The notes beneath the pieces were generated by a model. It made no database searches. It saw only the letters and a list, made by a program, of their open reading frames with translations, and was not told where the DNA came from. Positions 1-14,029 of a stretch of DNA of 64,000 nucleotides are shown one piece after another; within the stretch, counting starts at the first letter, position 1; each line of letters starts with the position of its first letter. The stretch is taken from the NCBI GenBank assembly GCA_022316685.1, contig JAKJHU010000014.1, positions 2,537,001-2,601,000 on the forward strand. The letters run 5' to 3'. The stretch comes from Progne subis subis (taxonomy: Eukaryota > Chordata > Aves > Passeriformes > Hirundinidae). The translations under genes and the position numbers were made by a program.

Positions 1-2815
1 TTCAAAGTGTTTCGGACATAAGGGTTCCCATTCTGTTTATATTATTAAACAAGCATAGCCTTTGCTTTTGACTCTGTGTTCAGAGTCATAATGCCTCTAG
101 AAATTATCTTTCACTGAATACAAATATTTGTTTGGAGATTTAAATACGGCAATTTTGTAATCAGGTACAAAATCCTGCTTTGAAAATATATTCAGGTGAG
201 AACTGCTCCCAAGTGAGCTTTGTCCTCAAGCTGGTTGTTCAGATGTGGCTTTGCTCTTATACCTCAAGCAATTTTTCCTGTGTGGTGCATGTTTGCATTA
301 CATAAGAAAATCCTATAAAGTGAAGAAAGGTGGTACAATTTATTAGAAAAAAAAATGGTATAAATGGGAAAAAACAGCTTCACAGTGTTTCTGGGCTTGA
401 AATAAACAGCAAATTTGAAGCTGAGTTTTGATATAATTATGCCAGTTTAGCTAGGCACACTATTGCACCCCTTTTCAATGGAGCAGTTTTGAAATATTTT
501 ACAGTTGCTCCATATTTTTGAAAACCTATTTCACATTCTTTTTACCTTTTTGCTTTCTGCAGTTGCTGCCAAGTTGTGCCACACTTCTAAGGACTGCAGT
601 TCAAGTCTGTACCTGTTTCCTAGCAGCATCTTTTGGACAGAAGAATGTTTCAATAGCTCTCAAAATATTTAGCCAATTTACTGCAATAATTGCTTTAGTC
701 CTCTTCATTCTGTCTACCATAAATATTTGGTCTGACCAACCTCAAATTACACAAATTCATTAGCCAGGTTCAAACCATAAGAATCAATGCTCTTATTCAA
801 CAGTTTATTATTGAGAAAAAATATTTTTGTCAAGTAATAACGCTGCTCAAAGGTGCCTTGAAATACATTTCCCTTTAAAACCACTGTACAGCAAACAAAA
901 AAGGTGCCACCTCCCACCTCTGGGATTATTTCAGTACTTTATCCTATGACTGATGGTTGAAGAAGACAATGTTGGCTGCAATGGGTGTAAATGAATAAAA
1001 AAATCCCAATCCTGTTCTTTCTGGCTCTGTAAAGGTCCAAACTGCAACAGCCTCCAGAGAAGGAGCCAGCCCAGGTGCTCTCCTGGTCTCACCTGAGGCA
1101 GCACAATGCATGGGCTGATTTTCAGACAGGACTTCAGGAACCTGGAGAACTTGACAGCATGCACAGCTATGGCACATCCACATCTCCAACATCACACTGC
1201 AACCACATGGAACAGCTGAGGAAATTTGGGTAAGCCCCACTTTAAAAACAAGCCACTTTGTCATCAAATTGTGTAAGAAATAGATTATAACTTACACCGT
1301 AAATTTTTCATCAAAGGAACAAGAGCTTGTACCCCAGAGCACATCTTCAATTTAACATGTGGAGAGGGGGAAGTAGGGGAGAGCATTCACAATACTGTCA
1401 GTCTCCCAGAGAGGGCATTTCATGGCTTGTTACAGAATTCGAAACTTTGGATTTCAATTAAATGCCTCGAATTTACTATAAAGGGTGTCACTGTGTGTAT
1501 AGGAGAAAGGCCCAGAGTTCCAATAGTTTGTCAAAATTATTTTGAAAGCAAGACTGTCTCAGGGAAATTAGTTTTGTCTGTCCAGAAAAGAAAATAAAAA
1601 TCAGTCAAATCCATCTCCAGAGAGAGGTAAACTCTTTAACTGCTGCACAAGTCCAGTCAAAAACATTAGGTGCAGGACTGTATCATTATTTTGACCTTCC
1701 TAAATGGTTCTGCAAAAATTAAACAGAAACTTGTACAACACTCCCAGAAAGCCCACAATCTACCCTGATATTTCAGAACTGCACTATGGAGACCATGAGT
1801 TGTCTGTATTTCTTCAAATATCATCTATGCCAATTTCTATTGATTGGCAATTGTGTTACTTCTAAAGCAGGCCATTATCAGAGCCATGCATTTCCAAGCA
1901 GGACTGTGTATTCCAGGAATAGCTGGGAATTAAAAATAACATTTTGGAAATGATTGGTAGATGTAGTGCAACCCTCAAATTTCTTACTCTGTTAAATTAG
2001 ATAAAGCAACAATGCTACTTTACTGCAAAAGGGAAAAAAAAAAAGCTTGAGGCATTTCTTTAAAAAGTCCAGATTCTGAAGTTTTGTGTAAACAGGGCAT
2101 CTACCAGATTCTTGTCATTTAGCTATTCCAGTATATTTCCTGTCATAGGGAATTTTAGTCTAAAATAGTAATAATTTTATTTTAGAAAAAAAAAAATTGT
2201 TATTCAAACCAGAGAAATTATATCAGAATAAAGTAACTTTATCATTGGAAATATGGGGGAATTACTCAAGACTAAGAAAAGTGAAGTGCTATTGCCTGTG
2301 TTTACAATATCATTATTTTATCTTTGTTTACGTGTACCGTGAGTCCAGAGACTCAAACCAGACCACTCTGCATTCTGCCAGGCAGTGCTCAAGCAGAATG
2401 GGTGTGGAGTTCCCTTCCCAAGGCAGCCGGGGAAACCTTGTAAGTAACAACAGAAAAGGAGTAACTTCAAAAGGTGCTGGATGGGGCAAAATAAACCCAA
2501 TAAAGACAAAGGGTTTAGCCCTGAATTTAGAATCAAATTGCCCTTGTTCTTGAACAACACTTTTCCCCTATTGCCCATTTCTTTTGTTCTGCCTGATTTC
2601 ATGAAGACACAAAGCTGAATTTGCAAAATCACAGCCATTCCCATGGCAACAGATGTGATGTTATGATGTCCTCTCTTGGAGCAAACAAAACAAGAAACCG
2701 AGCTGGGTTAAGGAAGGAGTAGGAGCACTTTATAACCCTAAAGATGCACTTCTAAAATAATTTTCAGCTGATATCATACCCATTCCATAGACACCAACTA
2801 CCACTTTTCCTACAG
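1..2815. other. intergenic, no gene recognised
   Basis: AT-rich single-copy sequence with short scattered open frames and no splice-flanked coding segment that I could support. Short A and T runs occur, for example near 2031-2043 and 2185-2196. I see no known repeat in this stretch. Confidence 0.6.
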
Positions 2816-2939
2816 GCCATGGTTCTTTACAGAAGATGAGGAGTTAAAGGGCTCATCTAATAAAGTCAATGGAAAATCTCCTGCTGTGTGTGGAGGAACA
2901 GGATTGGACAGGAGACCATGTCCTGTGAATGTCATGTAG
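2816..2939 (+). other. exon-like segment with strong splice signals
   Basis: A pyrimidine-rich acceptor (ccacttttcctacag) precedes 2816 and a consensus donor (TAG|GTAAGT) follows 2939. In one frame the 124 bp stay open for 40 codons and end with TAG exactly at the donor. I do not recognise the peptide. The stretch also includes a short motif (aaagtcaatggaaaa) that resembles an old repeat common in reptile and bird genomes. It may be a non-coding RNA exon or chance. Confidence 0.25.
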
Positions 2940-4678
2940 GTAAGTATTGTTATTCTTGTTTAAATAAGATAAAAAAATAACTCAATGTCATGTGATTTAT
3001 CTAGAATCATGGACTAAAAATCAGGAAGTTCTATCATGGAACTGATAAATGACAGAATAAAATAAAATATCTCAGGATTTATTTTTTAAATAAATAATAA
3101 TCTAACATTAACATTCTACTGACTCCTCAGGTTTGCATCAGAAAATGGAATTAATTCTGCTTAGAAACTGTGAGTTTCTATTTTCTTTAGCAGAGACAAT
3201 CCTTTTCTGTATTGTGGGGTTAAATTTAAAATTTGATTTAAAGTTCAAAGTTAAACACACAGTGAAGTTCCAAAAAATTATTTGGGGAGGGGGTGTGAAC
3301 AAAGAGGGGAAAATGAATTGTGCTTCATTAGGAACTTGCTTTACTATAACATTATTTGTAGAAATATAAATACTATATTTAAATCTACGCAGTTCTGCTG
3401 CCATTGAAGCCAATGGAGATTTTGTTTTAATCATCCCCACAGTAAGGTTTATATTTAAAAAAATATTATTATAAAGAGCTATATATTTTAAAAGTGTCCC
3501 TTTGATAAATGGCAGCAGCAGAATGGAATCTTTGAATAAGCTCTTTGAAGCCTGCAGTTTTATGAGTTCAGTGCCTTCAGTAGCTTCTAAAGTAGTTATA
3601 GACAAATGGAGACAGCCAAGGCTTTGCACGCCTACTTCAAACATGAGTGAGTGACTAACATAAAATTGTAGTGGCCATTAAAACTTCAAAGGACAAGTGT
3701 GACCTGAATATTACTTGTCATCGTACAGAATTTCTTACTGGAAGATCTGATCAAGTTTTTATAATTATAGTATCTCCACCAAATGCCAAGATCATGACTT
3801 AGATAAATTATTCTGCCTCGAATAAAATTTTATTCCTGAAATTTCTTTTGCAATACCAGTGGCAGCAAACACTGGCTGAAGAGTCACATGGTGCTGGCTC
3901 CCCCTCTTTGCTTCCAGTTAAATCTTGTCTCTGTCGTGCTAAAGCTGCAGTCCTCGTGATCTATTCTACCTCTTCCTACTGCTCCTGCTGTCTTTGCCCA
4001 GAGATCCTTTCCTTCTGTTGCAGGCCACAAAACCTCTTTTCTTACAACTTCCTCTTCACAACTCACAGTATTTCTTGGGCTATGACCAAACTTCTCACCA
4101 TCCTACAGGTACAATCATATAAATACTTATGATAATGAGGAAGATTAAGAAGTCACTGTTACCAATTCCTCTGTTGGCTATGTCCCTTCCAACTCAGTAC
4201 ATTCTATGCTTACATTATCCCTCCCATCAGGAATGTGACAACTTTGTATGATTTCATAATCTTATGAATAAATCAAGTGATCTACTAATCTTGCATATAT
4301 TTATTTTCCCTTAGACTGTAAGTTCTTCATATACAATGATTTCTATACTTCTATGTGTATACATATAATTATACACAGTGATACGCAGTGGTATTAACAT
4401 CTCAACAGTTATTCTTCTTTCTCTGGAAAACAACGAGAAACAACTGGAAACTTGGAGTGATTGACCTTTATATATATGGAGAAGGAAGATAATCTGGCCT
4501 TTTACGATTATTTGCTTTAATTGTAACTTTTAATGGAACCTCTGTTTATGGATAAAAAATTATTACTTGTATTTTATCCTCTCTTTAGCTTTTCAGCCTG
4601 TGTAGTGAAGTTGGACAATTATTTGCTTGCATAGAGTTGGATGATTGATCAGCAAAACTTACAGTTAGTATGGGGCTG
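2940..4678. other. intergenic, no gene recognised
   Basis: AT-rich sequence without a supportable gene. A 168-codon open frame on the minus strand (3138-3644) has a low-complexity composition, no family resemblance and no splice or promoter context, so I treat it as chance. Confidence 0.6.
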
Positions 4679-5171
4679 TGCTTGGGGTTTGTGCTGGAAA
4701 CAGTGCAGATAACACAGGGATATTTTCGCTCTGGCTGGGCAGGGGTTGCACAGAGCCAAGGCCCTTCCTGCTCCTTCACCCCATCCCAACAGCGAGGGGG
4801 CTAGGGGGCACAAGAGATTGGGAGGGGACAAAGCTGATCCCAACTGACCTGAGGGATATCCCAGCCCATGTGGAATCACACTCATCACATAAAGCTGGGG
4901 GAAGGAGAAGGAACAGGGGATGTTCAGAGTGATGGCATTTGTCTCCCTTGGTCACTGTTGATGGAGCCCTGCTGTCCTGGGGATGACTGAACAGCTGCCC
5001 ATGGCAAGTTGGGAATTAATTCTTGTTGTGCTTCTCTTTAGAACGCTTTAAATTTTCTTTATCTCAACCCATGGGTTTATGACACCTTTGATTCTCTCCC
5101 CCATGACACTGCAGGGGAGTGAATGAGCACCTGTGTGGGGATGAGTTGCTGGCTGGGGTTAAACCACCACA
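4679..5171 (+). mobile_element. solo LTR of an avian ERVL-type endogenous retrovirus
   Basis: About 490 bp collinear with the bird ERVL-type LTRs I know. In order: a TG start, a block with gataacacagggatatttt (4708-4727), cacagagccaaggccctt, ataaagctgggggaagg (about 4890), a block around atgactgaacagctgccc (4984-5001), tttatctcaaccca, gattctctcccccatgaca, and the end tggctggggttaaaccacca closing on CA at 5171. GCTG flanks both ends (4675-4678 and 5172-5175), a possible short target-site duplication. No internal gag, pol or env coding sequence follows, so this is a solo LTR left by recombination. The boundaries are my reading. The family call is from memory of these LTRs. Confidence 0.8.
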
Positions 5172-8089
5172 GCTGCATACACTGTTTTAAAGGAATATGT
5201 TAGGAAGCCAAAAGTACAGAATGTAAGTGATTTTGAAGCAGTGTGTAAGGCTTGTTATTGCAGACTTTGGTTCCATTACTGCAGGAAGTGTTCAAGGTCA
5301 GCAGAGGGCTTAGAAAAGTTTTGAAATCTGCAATCCCCAATTTAGAAAATCTAAGTTGGCTTTAGAACAAAATAGAACCCTTCTCTCTTCAAGTGAATCT
5401 TAGTCCCTCCTATTAGCTGTAAGAAACCTTTTAGCTTGCCAGAATACCTGCAGGAATGTCAGTCATAGTTCTTCTGGTTACAAGCAATGATAAATGAACA
5501 CATTTATCTCATTGTTTTAGCAAGCAAGGTTCCCTATAATCAGGAGAATTCAAATGCAGGTGCAATGGCATGGGTCCCTAAAAGAATAAGGAAAAGTATT
5601 TCAGATGAAACACTCAAAATACAAAGCTTTTCATCTGTGTTATTGACCTATGTGGACTGCAGCAGAAAGATGAAATGTGAATATTATGTTATGCAAATAT
5701 TACTATGACTTTAAAATGTTTAAAACTCTGCCAAGTGCAACTCCTGATTATTACATTGATATTAAATAATCTTTAAAATTAAGCCATGAGTCTCATGTTC
5801 ATTATTCAAGAACATGAAACCAATCTCCAGGGAAACAGAACTAATACATAGTGGAGATGTGAGTCACTAAAATTTCATTCTAATCAGACTAAAATCAAAC
5901 AAACAAACAAACAAGTAAAATAATTTAAGAAAATAACTCAAATTCATGCTGGAAGTCTCAGGAGATAAAAGCAACAACTAGCAGACTGGGGATGCCCATA
6001 CAAGTAATCTTTGAAAAGAACTGTCATGGGGCAAAACAAAATGAAGAACTTTGTCTAAGTTTTTGGAAAGTTCCTAAGTGAGACGAAGGAAAAGACTCCA
6101 TGGTCAAGGGGAACTTGACTGCTCTGTAACTTTGTTTTCAATTTGCAGTCAAGAAGCTCACCTTCTCCTTTGCTGGAACTTCTGCATTACTTCCACAATT
6201 TGTTTTGCATAATGTCCATCATAAATTCAGATGAAACTGGCAATCCTGGAATAGATCATTACTTCTCTAGAAGAAACCCCAAATCTCTAAAAATTAATCA
6301 GAAGTGAGCTTAATGGCCTCTGTGGTCTTGTGCCAGGAGGCAGTTTCATGGCTCTTATTTAGAAGTACCATCTTTAATGGAAACCTGATATAGTGAATAT
6401 AAATCAGTGATCCACTGAAAATAATGCAGACAACAAATGGATCACAGTTGACTCCTCTAAGTTTCACAGGAGGCATGGAAAGGAAAATTAAGAAAAAATG
6501 CCCTGATGTATTAGTGAGGATAAAAAGAATTTTGAAGGTAGTCGGAACACTTTGATATTGCTCAAGTGAGTACTTTATCAAAGTACATTTCTACATTATA
6601 GATTAGTTTATAGCCTTTTCACCGGTCCACCATGACGGTATGTTTGGGGCATCCTGCAGTGACTAACCCACCAAAAACAAGAATTGCCAGCCTGGACTGA
6701 ATGAAAGGTCTCTTCTGTAGTTGTGTCTCCTGACTGTGGCCAACAGCAAAGGTTCAGAGAGTAGTAAGGATAGACACAGGCAAATTCCGTTTAGAATGGG
6801 ATTGGTGATCTCTAAAAAAAAGAAACCAGAACAGTTTGGGATGTGGAAGAAAAAGGAAATACACACTCCACTTATTAATCAAATATAGCCTCAAAAGAGG
6901 GTACTTAAGTCCCTGCAATTGACTGATTACATACTTACACTAAAGGTATTAACGTATCCATAATTAGCTCACAAAAATAAACCAACAGCCACAAGATTTT
7001 ATAGAACAGGCCTGCTATCAATTTGTCTCTGAACTTTTCCTCTCCCTCTGCTCCAGGCATGTCTCAACGCCCTCCAGCAGTGTGTTTATGAGGTCTATGA
7101 ACAGACACTTGGCTGGGTCTCTCTCAGGAAGCAACTGCAATGAAAGTTTATGGGACAGGTAACTGTTGTTAAAAAAAATGTGTTGTTAAAAACCTATTGT
7201 TTTCTAGAGAATCCCCAAGGAGAAGAATCAAGGGACAATATCTGTACTCTGGGCCTCATATTCATCCAACTTGCGGCCCTTTACACCTCCTTCCTTCTCA
7301 ATACAGGAACCCAAAAAGAGAAGAAATAGCGCCACATTTCATTGGCAGCATCTCTTTATGAGAAAAAAGAAATGTTGATCTTAGGAACATAATATACCCT
7401 AAAGTCAATGAATTACTTGGCCATTTAGAATTAGCTATCAGTTAGATCAGAATGATCTACTGAGAGTTATTGCTGTAATAACAAGGAAAACCTAATTTGT
7501 TTTAAATTTAGGAAATAACTGTGTTATTTCAATCACTCACCACTTGATGCCCCTATTTACCTCCTTCTCCTCATGCCTAAAGAAAAACAGCCTCCACAAA
7601 CCTCCATAATTAAAGGAATTTTATGCGGAGGTTTGCACTTTCTTCTCTACTTTTTCAAACATTTCTGTAATCATCTAACAGGAATATGGGCACATGCCAT
7701 GGGGATTATATTTGTATGTCTGTGCACACACAGACACACAAACTCACAGCTGTGTAAATGCACACGTATATAAATGTACAGAGATTGCCTGAGATATTGC
7801 TTGGGCCATGCACAGTAGCTCGTGTTGGTGTATAATGAAGCACCACTAGACAGAACAGTCACTTGTGGCAGGTAGCTAAGAAATTTCAATAAAGTAAACT
7901 CTCAGTATTATCAAAATTATACATTTGGGGCTGTTAGCATGGCCTAGAAAAAGATGAGGACAGGCTCATCTCATTAAATGAGAAGAAATAGTGGAATTAG
8001 CTTGAATCTAATTACAAGCCACACTATCTAATGTAAAAACATGACTGTTTTTTCACTCCCATTCATTTTGGCTAGTAATTAGTTTTGGC
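5172..8089. other. intergenic, no gene recognised
   Basis: AT-rich sequence with a short (AAAC)n run near 5898-5914 and a CA-rich patch near 7723-7765. The open frames here are under 100 codons and show no splice context or family resemblance. Confidence 0.6.
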
Positions 8090-8540
8090 CTCTAAAATGC
8101 CACCCTTTAATCATCCAAACACAGATGTGATTTGCCGTGCAATTTAATCTTGCTTTAATGAAGAACTAATGGACGCATCGCAAATTACTTTCCCTGTTGG
8201 AGAAAAATTCTATTTCCTGCTTTTCAAAAGATCAAGAGTATCTTGTGATAATAGCCCAAGCGGCCCTGGCAGCCTCCTCGCACAGAGCAAACAAGCTCTT
8301 TTACTCAACTCCCAATTCAATGGAGAAAAAGAGGCTACAATTAGCAACAAAGCAGGGGAAACGCGGCATTACAGCCGAATCACTTTCTGCAGCTCAACCC
8401 CCAGCAACCACTGCCTTGTTAGAGCCAGGTCTAAAGTGTCAGGAGCGAACAATGTGCTGTGATAAATTACTCTCTTCAAACAGCTGCACTGCTAATTTTC
8501 AATTATACACACAAATGGCTCTCAGATTGGAAGAAAATGG
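8090..8540. promoter_or_regulatory. candidate conserved non-coding element
   Basis: The stretch differs from its surroundings. It has mixed composition without simple repeats and is dense in homeodomain-like (CAATTAG, TAATTAG nearby, AATTACT) and SOX-like (AACAAAG, AACAATG) words, and it keeps several CpGs (acgcatcgc, aagcggcc, gaaacgcggc). Two forward frames stay open (8169-8462 and 8197-8616), but neither peptide resembles a known protein. This pattern is usual for vertebrate enhancers in large intergenic regions. Conservation could not be measured here. Confidence 0.3.
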
Positions 8541-11500
8541 AGTGCATGGGGAGAACAGTAGTAGATTTCTATGTTTGTTTGGTGGTGAGTGTGGAGGCGG
8601 GAGAGTGACATCCTGAAAAGAAAGCTGTAGCATGTGGAGTTGGTATTTCAGCACCGGATGATGAGCCCTCCCAAATCTTAACAGAACCTGGTGGCTTCCT
8701 TCTCACATCTCTGCTAGGCTGATGGAGAAAAAGAAACAAGGCCCGGTAGATCTGTTTTTACGGTAAAATCTTTGACTGTTTTTACAGTAAAGTCATTGGA
8801 TGCATTAGTAGCCTTGGCAGGAGGTGCAAAGCAACTGAACAACTTGGAGATAGGGGTTCAGATCCCAGAAGAGCTGATTCCCTTTCTCAGCTGTTCAACA
8901 CACAGGCAGTGGATTCCATGTGCCTCTGTAAACAGGAGATGTGCTGGAGCGTGTGAGCCCGTGATTCCTGTGGATTCTGGGCATATGACTGTGTTTGGTG
9001 GCTGCGCCAATTTCCCCACGATGAGGGCAAAACTCACTGCCATACAGTCAGATACTGTTGGATTCAGATGAAAAATTCTACAATTTACTTGGAAAAAGGT
9101 GACAGTGCCAAAGATTAGGAGTTCTGTTTAACTCACGATACCTCTTTTTAAGCATTTGGAATGAGAAAGGCAATATGGAGGTACAGTTAGGATTACTGGA
9201 AACAAGATGTGACTCCGCTTCCATAAATTACAAAGAACTGATAAAGATTTTTTCCTTGCCGTCACAAATTTCCCATTGACTTCAAGGGCTATGCCTGATT
9301 TTGACCCAATATAATAAAGCTATCACTGTTGTTTCCTAATGATTTGTTTTCTAACAGATAAGAAACAATCAACAGAACTCTAAAAAATCAAATAGGTTGC
9401 ACCAAGATAGAACAATCAGTTCAGTACAAGCTTCACAAAAAGTAGGAGAAACGTAGCTGATTTTCCTTGCAGTGCTTTACTTTACCTTAATTTTGATGGA
9501 CAGGGGATGGGAGGGATGGCAGTGGTGGTTTGTAATCTTTTTACCTGCCCAAACTGAGATAACTTAGACCCATCCTTCTTTACGATTTGATATTCAGAAA
9601 TCATTATTTCATTGTTGCTATCAAATTTGATGTCCACAACATAAACATTTCAAATCCTTTCAAAAGCTTGGGTAATTTTTTACATTTTCATACAGCTAGA
9701 GAGAGAAAAAGCGATCTCAGCTGATGGCAGTGGAGAATCTGGAATTTGAAAATGGCAGAACATTGCCTAAACCAATGACAAGGTTCCTGAAGTTCTGTAT
9801 TTGCTGCAGAGCTTCGGCCCTTTGCCAGAAATGGCTCCTGAGCACAGCTCCCAGAAAGGCACAGGAGAGAGGGGCCCAATGTGTGCAGTAGAACAACCAA
9901 AGGTAGGTTCCCAACAGCTCCAAGTTCATGCAGTTCCTTTGACTGGATTTTGGAGCAACAGCACTGTGATTTACGTTCTTTAAAGTTCTGTTTCACGATG
10001 TTTTCTCTTTGCACATCTTCCTATTAACCCTATGTTCAAAGTGAGCTTTGAAAACAATTTATGGTAATTGCAGTCCATAGGATCCCTGAGACAGTCAAAT
10101 ATGACACACGTTATTAAAATGTTTATGGAAAGGGTTGGCAAAGTCATCAGATTTGTTTTATAAATAGCTATCATTTCAAATGAAATGGGCAAAAAAAATC
10201 TAGTTGATTTTAATACTTTTCAGCTGAGCTTTTTTTCTGCTTCTAATAAATGCTGGCATTGTGTCTCCTAATTATAAAGCGCATTACCATACAAAAAGGA
10301 TTATTTTTAAATTTAAAAATGCCAGTCACAATTTAAAATTACTTTTCTCAAATATGGCTCCTCAGAGAAGCTAAAGAGAGAAGAGAAAGTAAGGGGGGTT
10401 GGAATGAGAGGGGGAGAGAGAGAGAGGATGCAATATTGAATTATAACAAGACACTTTTATTTTTTTGCTGAAGTGGGATTTCACTCTCTCTAGTTTATAA
10501 TCGTTACAGAAATTTAAACCTCAAACCATTTCAGTCCAAGCTTATACTAAGCTTGTTAGTGGTTTCTGATGCTGCATGTGATAGTGCTACAGCATTACCA
10601 TAAATCAGCAGAATTAACTATGATCTTCAGAAGCATGCCTGAAAGTGGGTGACAGAAGTCTGCAATTTGGTGCTCTGAATATTATGATAACATTCTATAT
10701 TAAATGTTTATAATCTACTTAGAGCTGAGCTTCAAGTATATTTTATATTTGTGCTTTACCCAATATTAGAAATCATGGGCTATTATGGCTTTCTATGCCA
10801 TGTTGTTTGTAATATCCAAAATTAAAGAAAATATAAAAACAGAAGGTGAGCAAGTGTGTTTTCCTACCAATGCAATGTTATTAATATTACGAAGTTGAAG
10901 TTTACCTGCAGGATTGAAAATTTAAATGCACCTTGCAATAAATACACTTCACCTTTTTCCATTCATATATAAAATAATCTACAGCACTGACCGGATTTCA
11001 GAAGCTCCATCCTAATACAATTTACAAAGTCTCTGCTGGTGTTGGAGATACAGACTCAATTTTCCTTCCAGTCTTCGTAAAAGTAACATATCTAAATTAT
11101 TCATCTAAGAGTTAATAATGATGGCGATTTGTAGTGACTAAAATTACAGACTCGACAGTTTCGATAGCCATTACAAAAATCAAGGTTGCCACGTTACACA
11201 AAGAAATGTTCTGATCCTAAGCAAGCATGATCCAAAATCTAAAAAATATAAATAAAATAGTGCTGCCTGCGCTAGGTGCAGGATCCCATTTCTTCCTTAT
11301 TCCAATTGCTATCATCTCCACTTAAAAAAAATATAAAAGTTTGGATTAGCTAGTGTTTTCCAACTTACATATCTAAATACCACTGGCTGCAGGAGAGCAG
11401 GAGATGTACTTTTATCAGAATTCCTACTGAGGAATACAATGGCCCTGCTTCATAAACGGTCTTGAGAGACAATGAACTATATCCTCACTTAGGCAATTCA

Positions 11501-14029
11501 ATAAATCTCTGTGCACCCCAGCAAACGGAAGTTCAATCTGCACCAGTCAATAATCTAACAATTAATTTTCAAGTAATTCTGAGTATGGGCTAGAAAACAA
11601 TGTAGGGTTTAATGTTAAAATTATGGTTAAGAGCAGATTACTTCAGATTTATACTTCCAGAAATATGAACAAATTAGGTAAATTTGCTTTTTTTTTTTTT
11701 TCTGAAAGAACTACGTCCATACACACATCCACAGGCTGAACAAACTGTGCTAGTTACCAGACATGGAAAGTGACACAAAAACTCTTGACAAATTTTGTTG
11801 TGTAACAAAACTATTTAATTCTGATTTGAGAAAAGTTTTATAATTAATGGAAAAGAAAAGCAGAACCTAACAAGTCCTTCGCTGTTTGTGAAGGATCTTT
11901 AGGCCCCGAATTGCATCAACAGAGAATGATGGCCAACAGAATTAAAATGCAACCTCCATCCTCACAGGGCAGGTGAGTGGACCAAAGGAGACATGAGGAG
12001 TGTGACATGTTTGGGGTGGGGTAAAGGTTGCTCCTTCAGGGCAGCAGGCAGGAGCCCCAGGGATTCAAGCTTTCTCCAATGAACTAAACTTGTCTTAGCT
12101 CACACTGAGCTGTTCAATATGGACAGGCTTTTCATGGTCACAGGAATGACCTTTGGCTGCTGCTGGGAAGGTACAAACACCACTAAATATCATGACGTAT
12201 TTGTTAAAATGCAGAAAAAGAGGTATTAAGTGTAAATGAGTAGAAAATTGAAAAGTGGCATTCAGCATCCTTGGTTGGTAACTGCTGAAAAGGAAAGGAT
12301 CTGTGAAGATCATCTCATAAATTCTAACAAGGCACTAACACCTATTGATGGGCTGTGCAAGTGCTGGCCCAGAGCCAGCCCAGCCAGCTTTGCAGCAAGT
12401 GTCAATCCCCTTGTTCCTTCACACAGGCTCACCCCACACTCGCCTCTGACAGCTGGGAAAATTTGCCTAAACTTTTTCTGCCACTTATGGTGCTACATTC
12501 CAGCCAAAATAAACCTATGTTTCTTACTAGCCTGTGCATCTTCAAAGCAAATTATTTTTGAAAACAGTGACAAATTGATGGAGCAATGTCTGTGGATGAA
12601 GCTTTCACACATCTGTCATAAAGTGAAAAAGCACTGAACAAGAGTGGTGTTTGTAAGCAGCATACTTAATGTTTTCTACTCAATAGACTCTTTTCTCCCA
12701 GCCCACAGACCCCACTTGGAAATGCTCAGAGATTCCACTGGCTTCTGCCTAAAGGCACTGCCTTTTCTCTTTCTTGAACAGCTTGGCAAAATCGAGTTGA
12801 TTTTGCTGTGTTCAGTACCACTATCATTAGCAAATGACCAGGTAGGTGCAGTTTCACCACTATTTAAGTAGAACTGCAACAACAGGGAAACAACTACACC
12901 CCATAATATATGATAGGTAAAAGAGAAGAAAATGAAACTTATTCTTTTTTTTTTTTTTTAGTTCTCTTCTGGACAATTTTGAAGCCTCTTTACAATATAT
13001 ATATATGTATTTTTAACTCAGAATACAATGAAGTGTAGCTGAACACTCCAGCAAGTTAGTTTGTTCTAAGTTTTACTAGAGCTTTCAAGTTTCTTTAAGC
13101 TGCAGCATTTTCCAAGTGAAGGACGAAAGCAGGGATTTACCCTCACGACATCCACTGAAATATATTTTTTGTGCTAGTATGAAGTCTATGAATTAGCATT
13201 TTGTGATGTTCCTGAAATTAGAAGCCCCACTGAACTAACCATTTTATGATATTTATGCTTTGCTTCATAATGCATTCTCCACAGATGAATCAAAGGGCCA
13301 AATGCAATTGCTGTTGTGAGATAATAAAGCATGAAGTGGTGTGTTTGGAATTAAATTTACATAAGACGAAGGATGGTGGGCAGCGTGTGATGACAGTAAC
13401 AATCAGGGAGCACTCCGTGGTGCTGCATTCCCAGAAACTGCTGCACAAAACACCGCATCATCTGCATGAATAATTAAAGCAGTGTCTGGGGAGTCAATCA
13501 ATTTAAAAGGGAAGAAGAAAACTTTTCCAATATTTCTCCTGAGTTTTATGATCAGAGCTATGTCTAGGACCTCTATCAGAACTATTTCCCCAAAATAAGA
13601 CTCGTAACTTTGTGTGGATTGCTGGCATTGTGTTTGCTTATCTCTTAGAGATGTGTTTTACTGTTAGCAAAAGCTCTGTTGGATTAACCTGCACAGAACA
13701 CAGCACAGAGCTCCTGGGTTCAGCTGAACCTACAGTTTCATCTGCCAGCTTTGTACTCCATGAGGGAAACAGCCTTGTATCCCTGGCTGTGCTCTGCTGC
13801 TCCAGAAAGTCACTGGACAGAGGGAGCCCCTACCTTGGAGATGTTGTCATGGAACGTGTTCTACTGTGGTGCAGGGACTGCTGCCTGTCCCACTGCACAG
13901 CACTTTGTGAGCCCTTGGAATAGAAAATCACATGTTAATATTTAATATCGTCCACATATGCAAAGCCTCTCACAGGTATTAGGAAATTAACATCCCTCTT
14001 ACCCTCCTGTCATAGGTTCTGTCTCATTC
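8541..14029. other. intergenic, no gene recognised; possible regulatory blocks
   Basis: No gene could be supported. Sequence near 9265-9305 (cccattgacttcaagggc) resembles an old sauropsid repeat. The block at about 10240-11240 is low in simple repeats, has several TAAT and ATAAA words and CpG-containing patches (gactcgacagtttcgatagc), and could hold conserved non-coding elements. GA-rich sequence lies at 10376-10427, and T runs lie at about 11688-11701 and 12945-12959. Confidence 0.5.

Noticed and set aside
3138..3644. 168-codon minus-strand frame
   Set aside because: Low-complexity composition, no splice or promoter context and no resemblance to a protein. The length is within chance for six frames over 64 kb.
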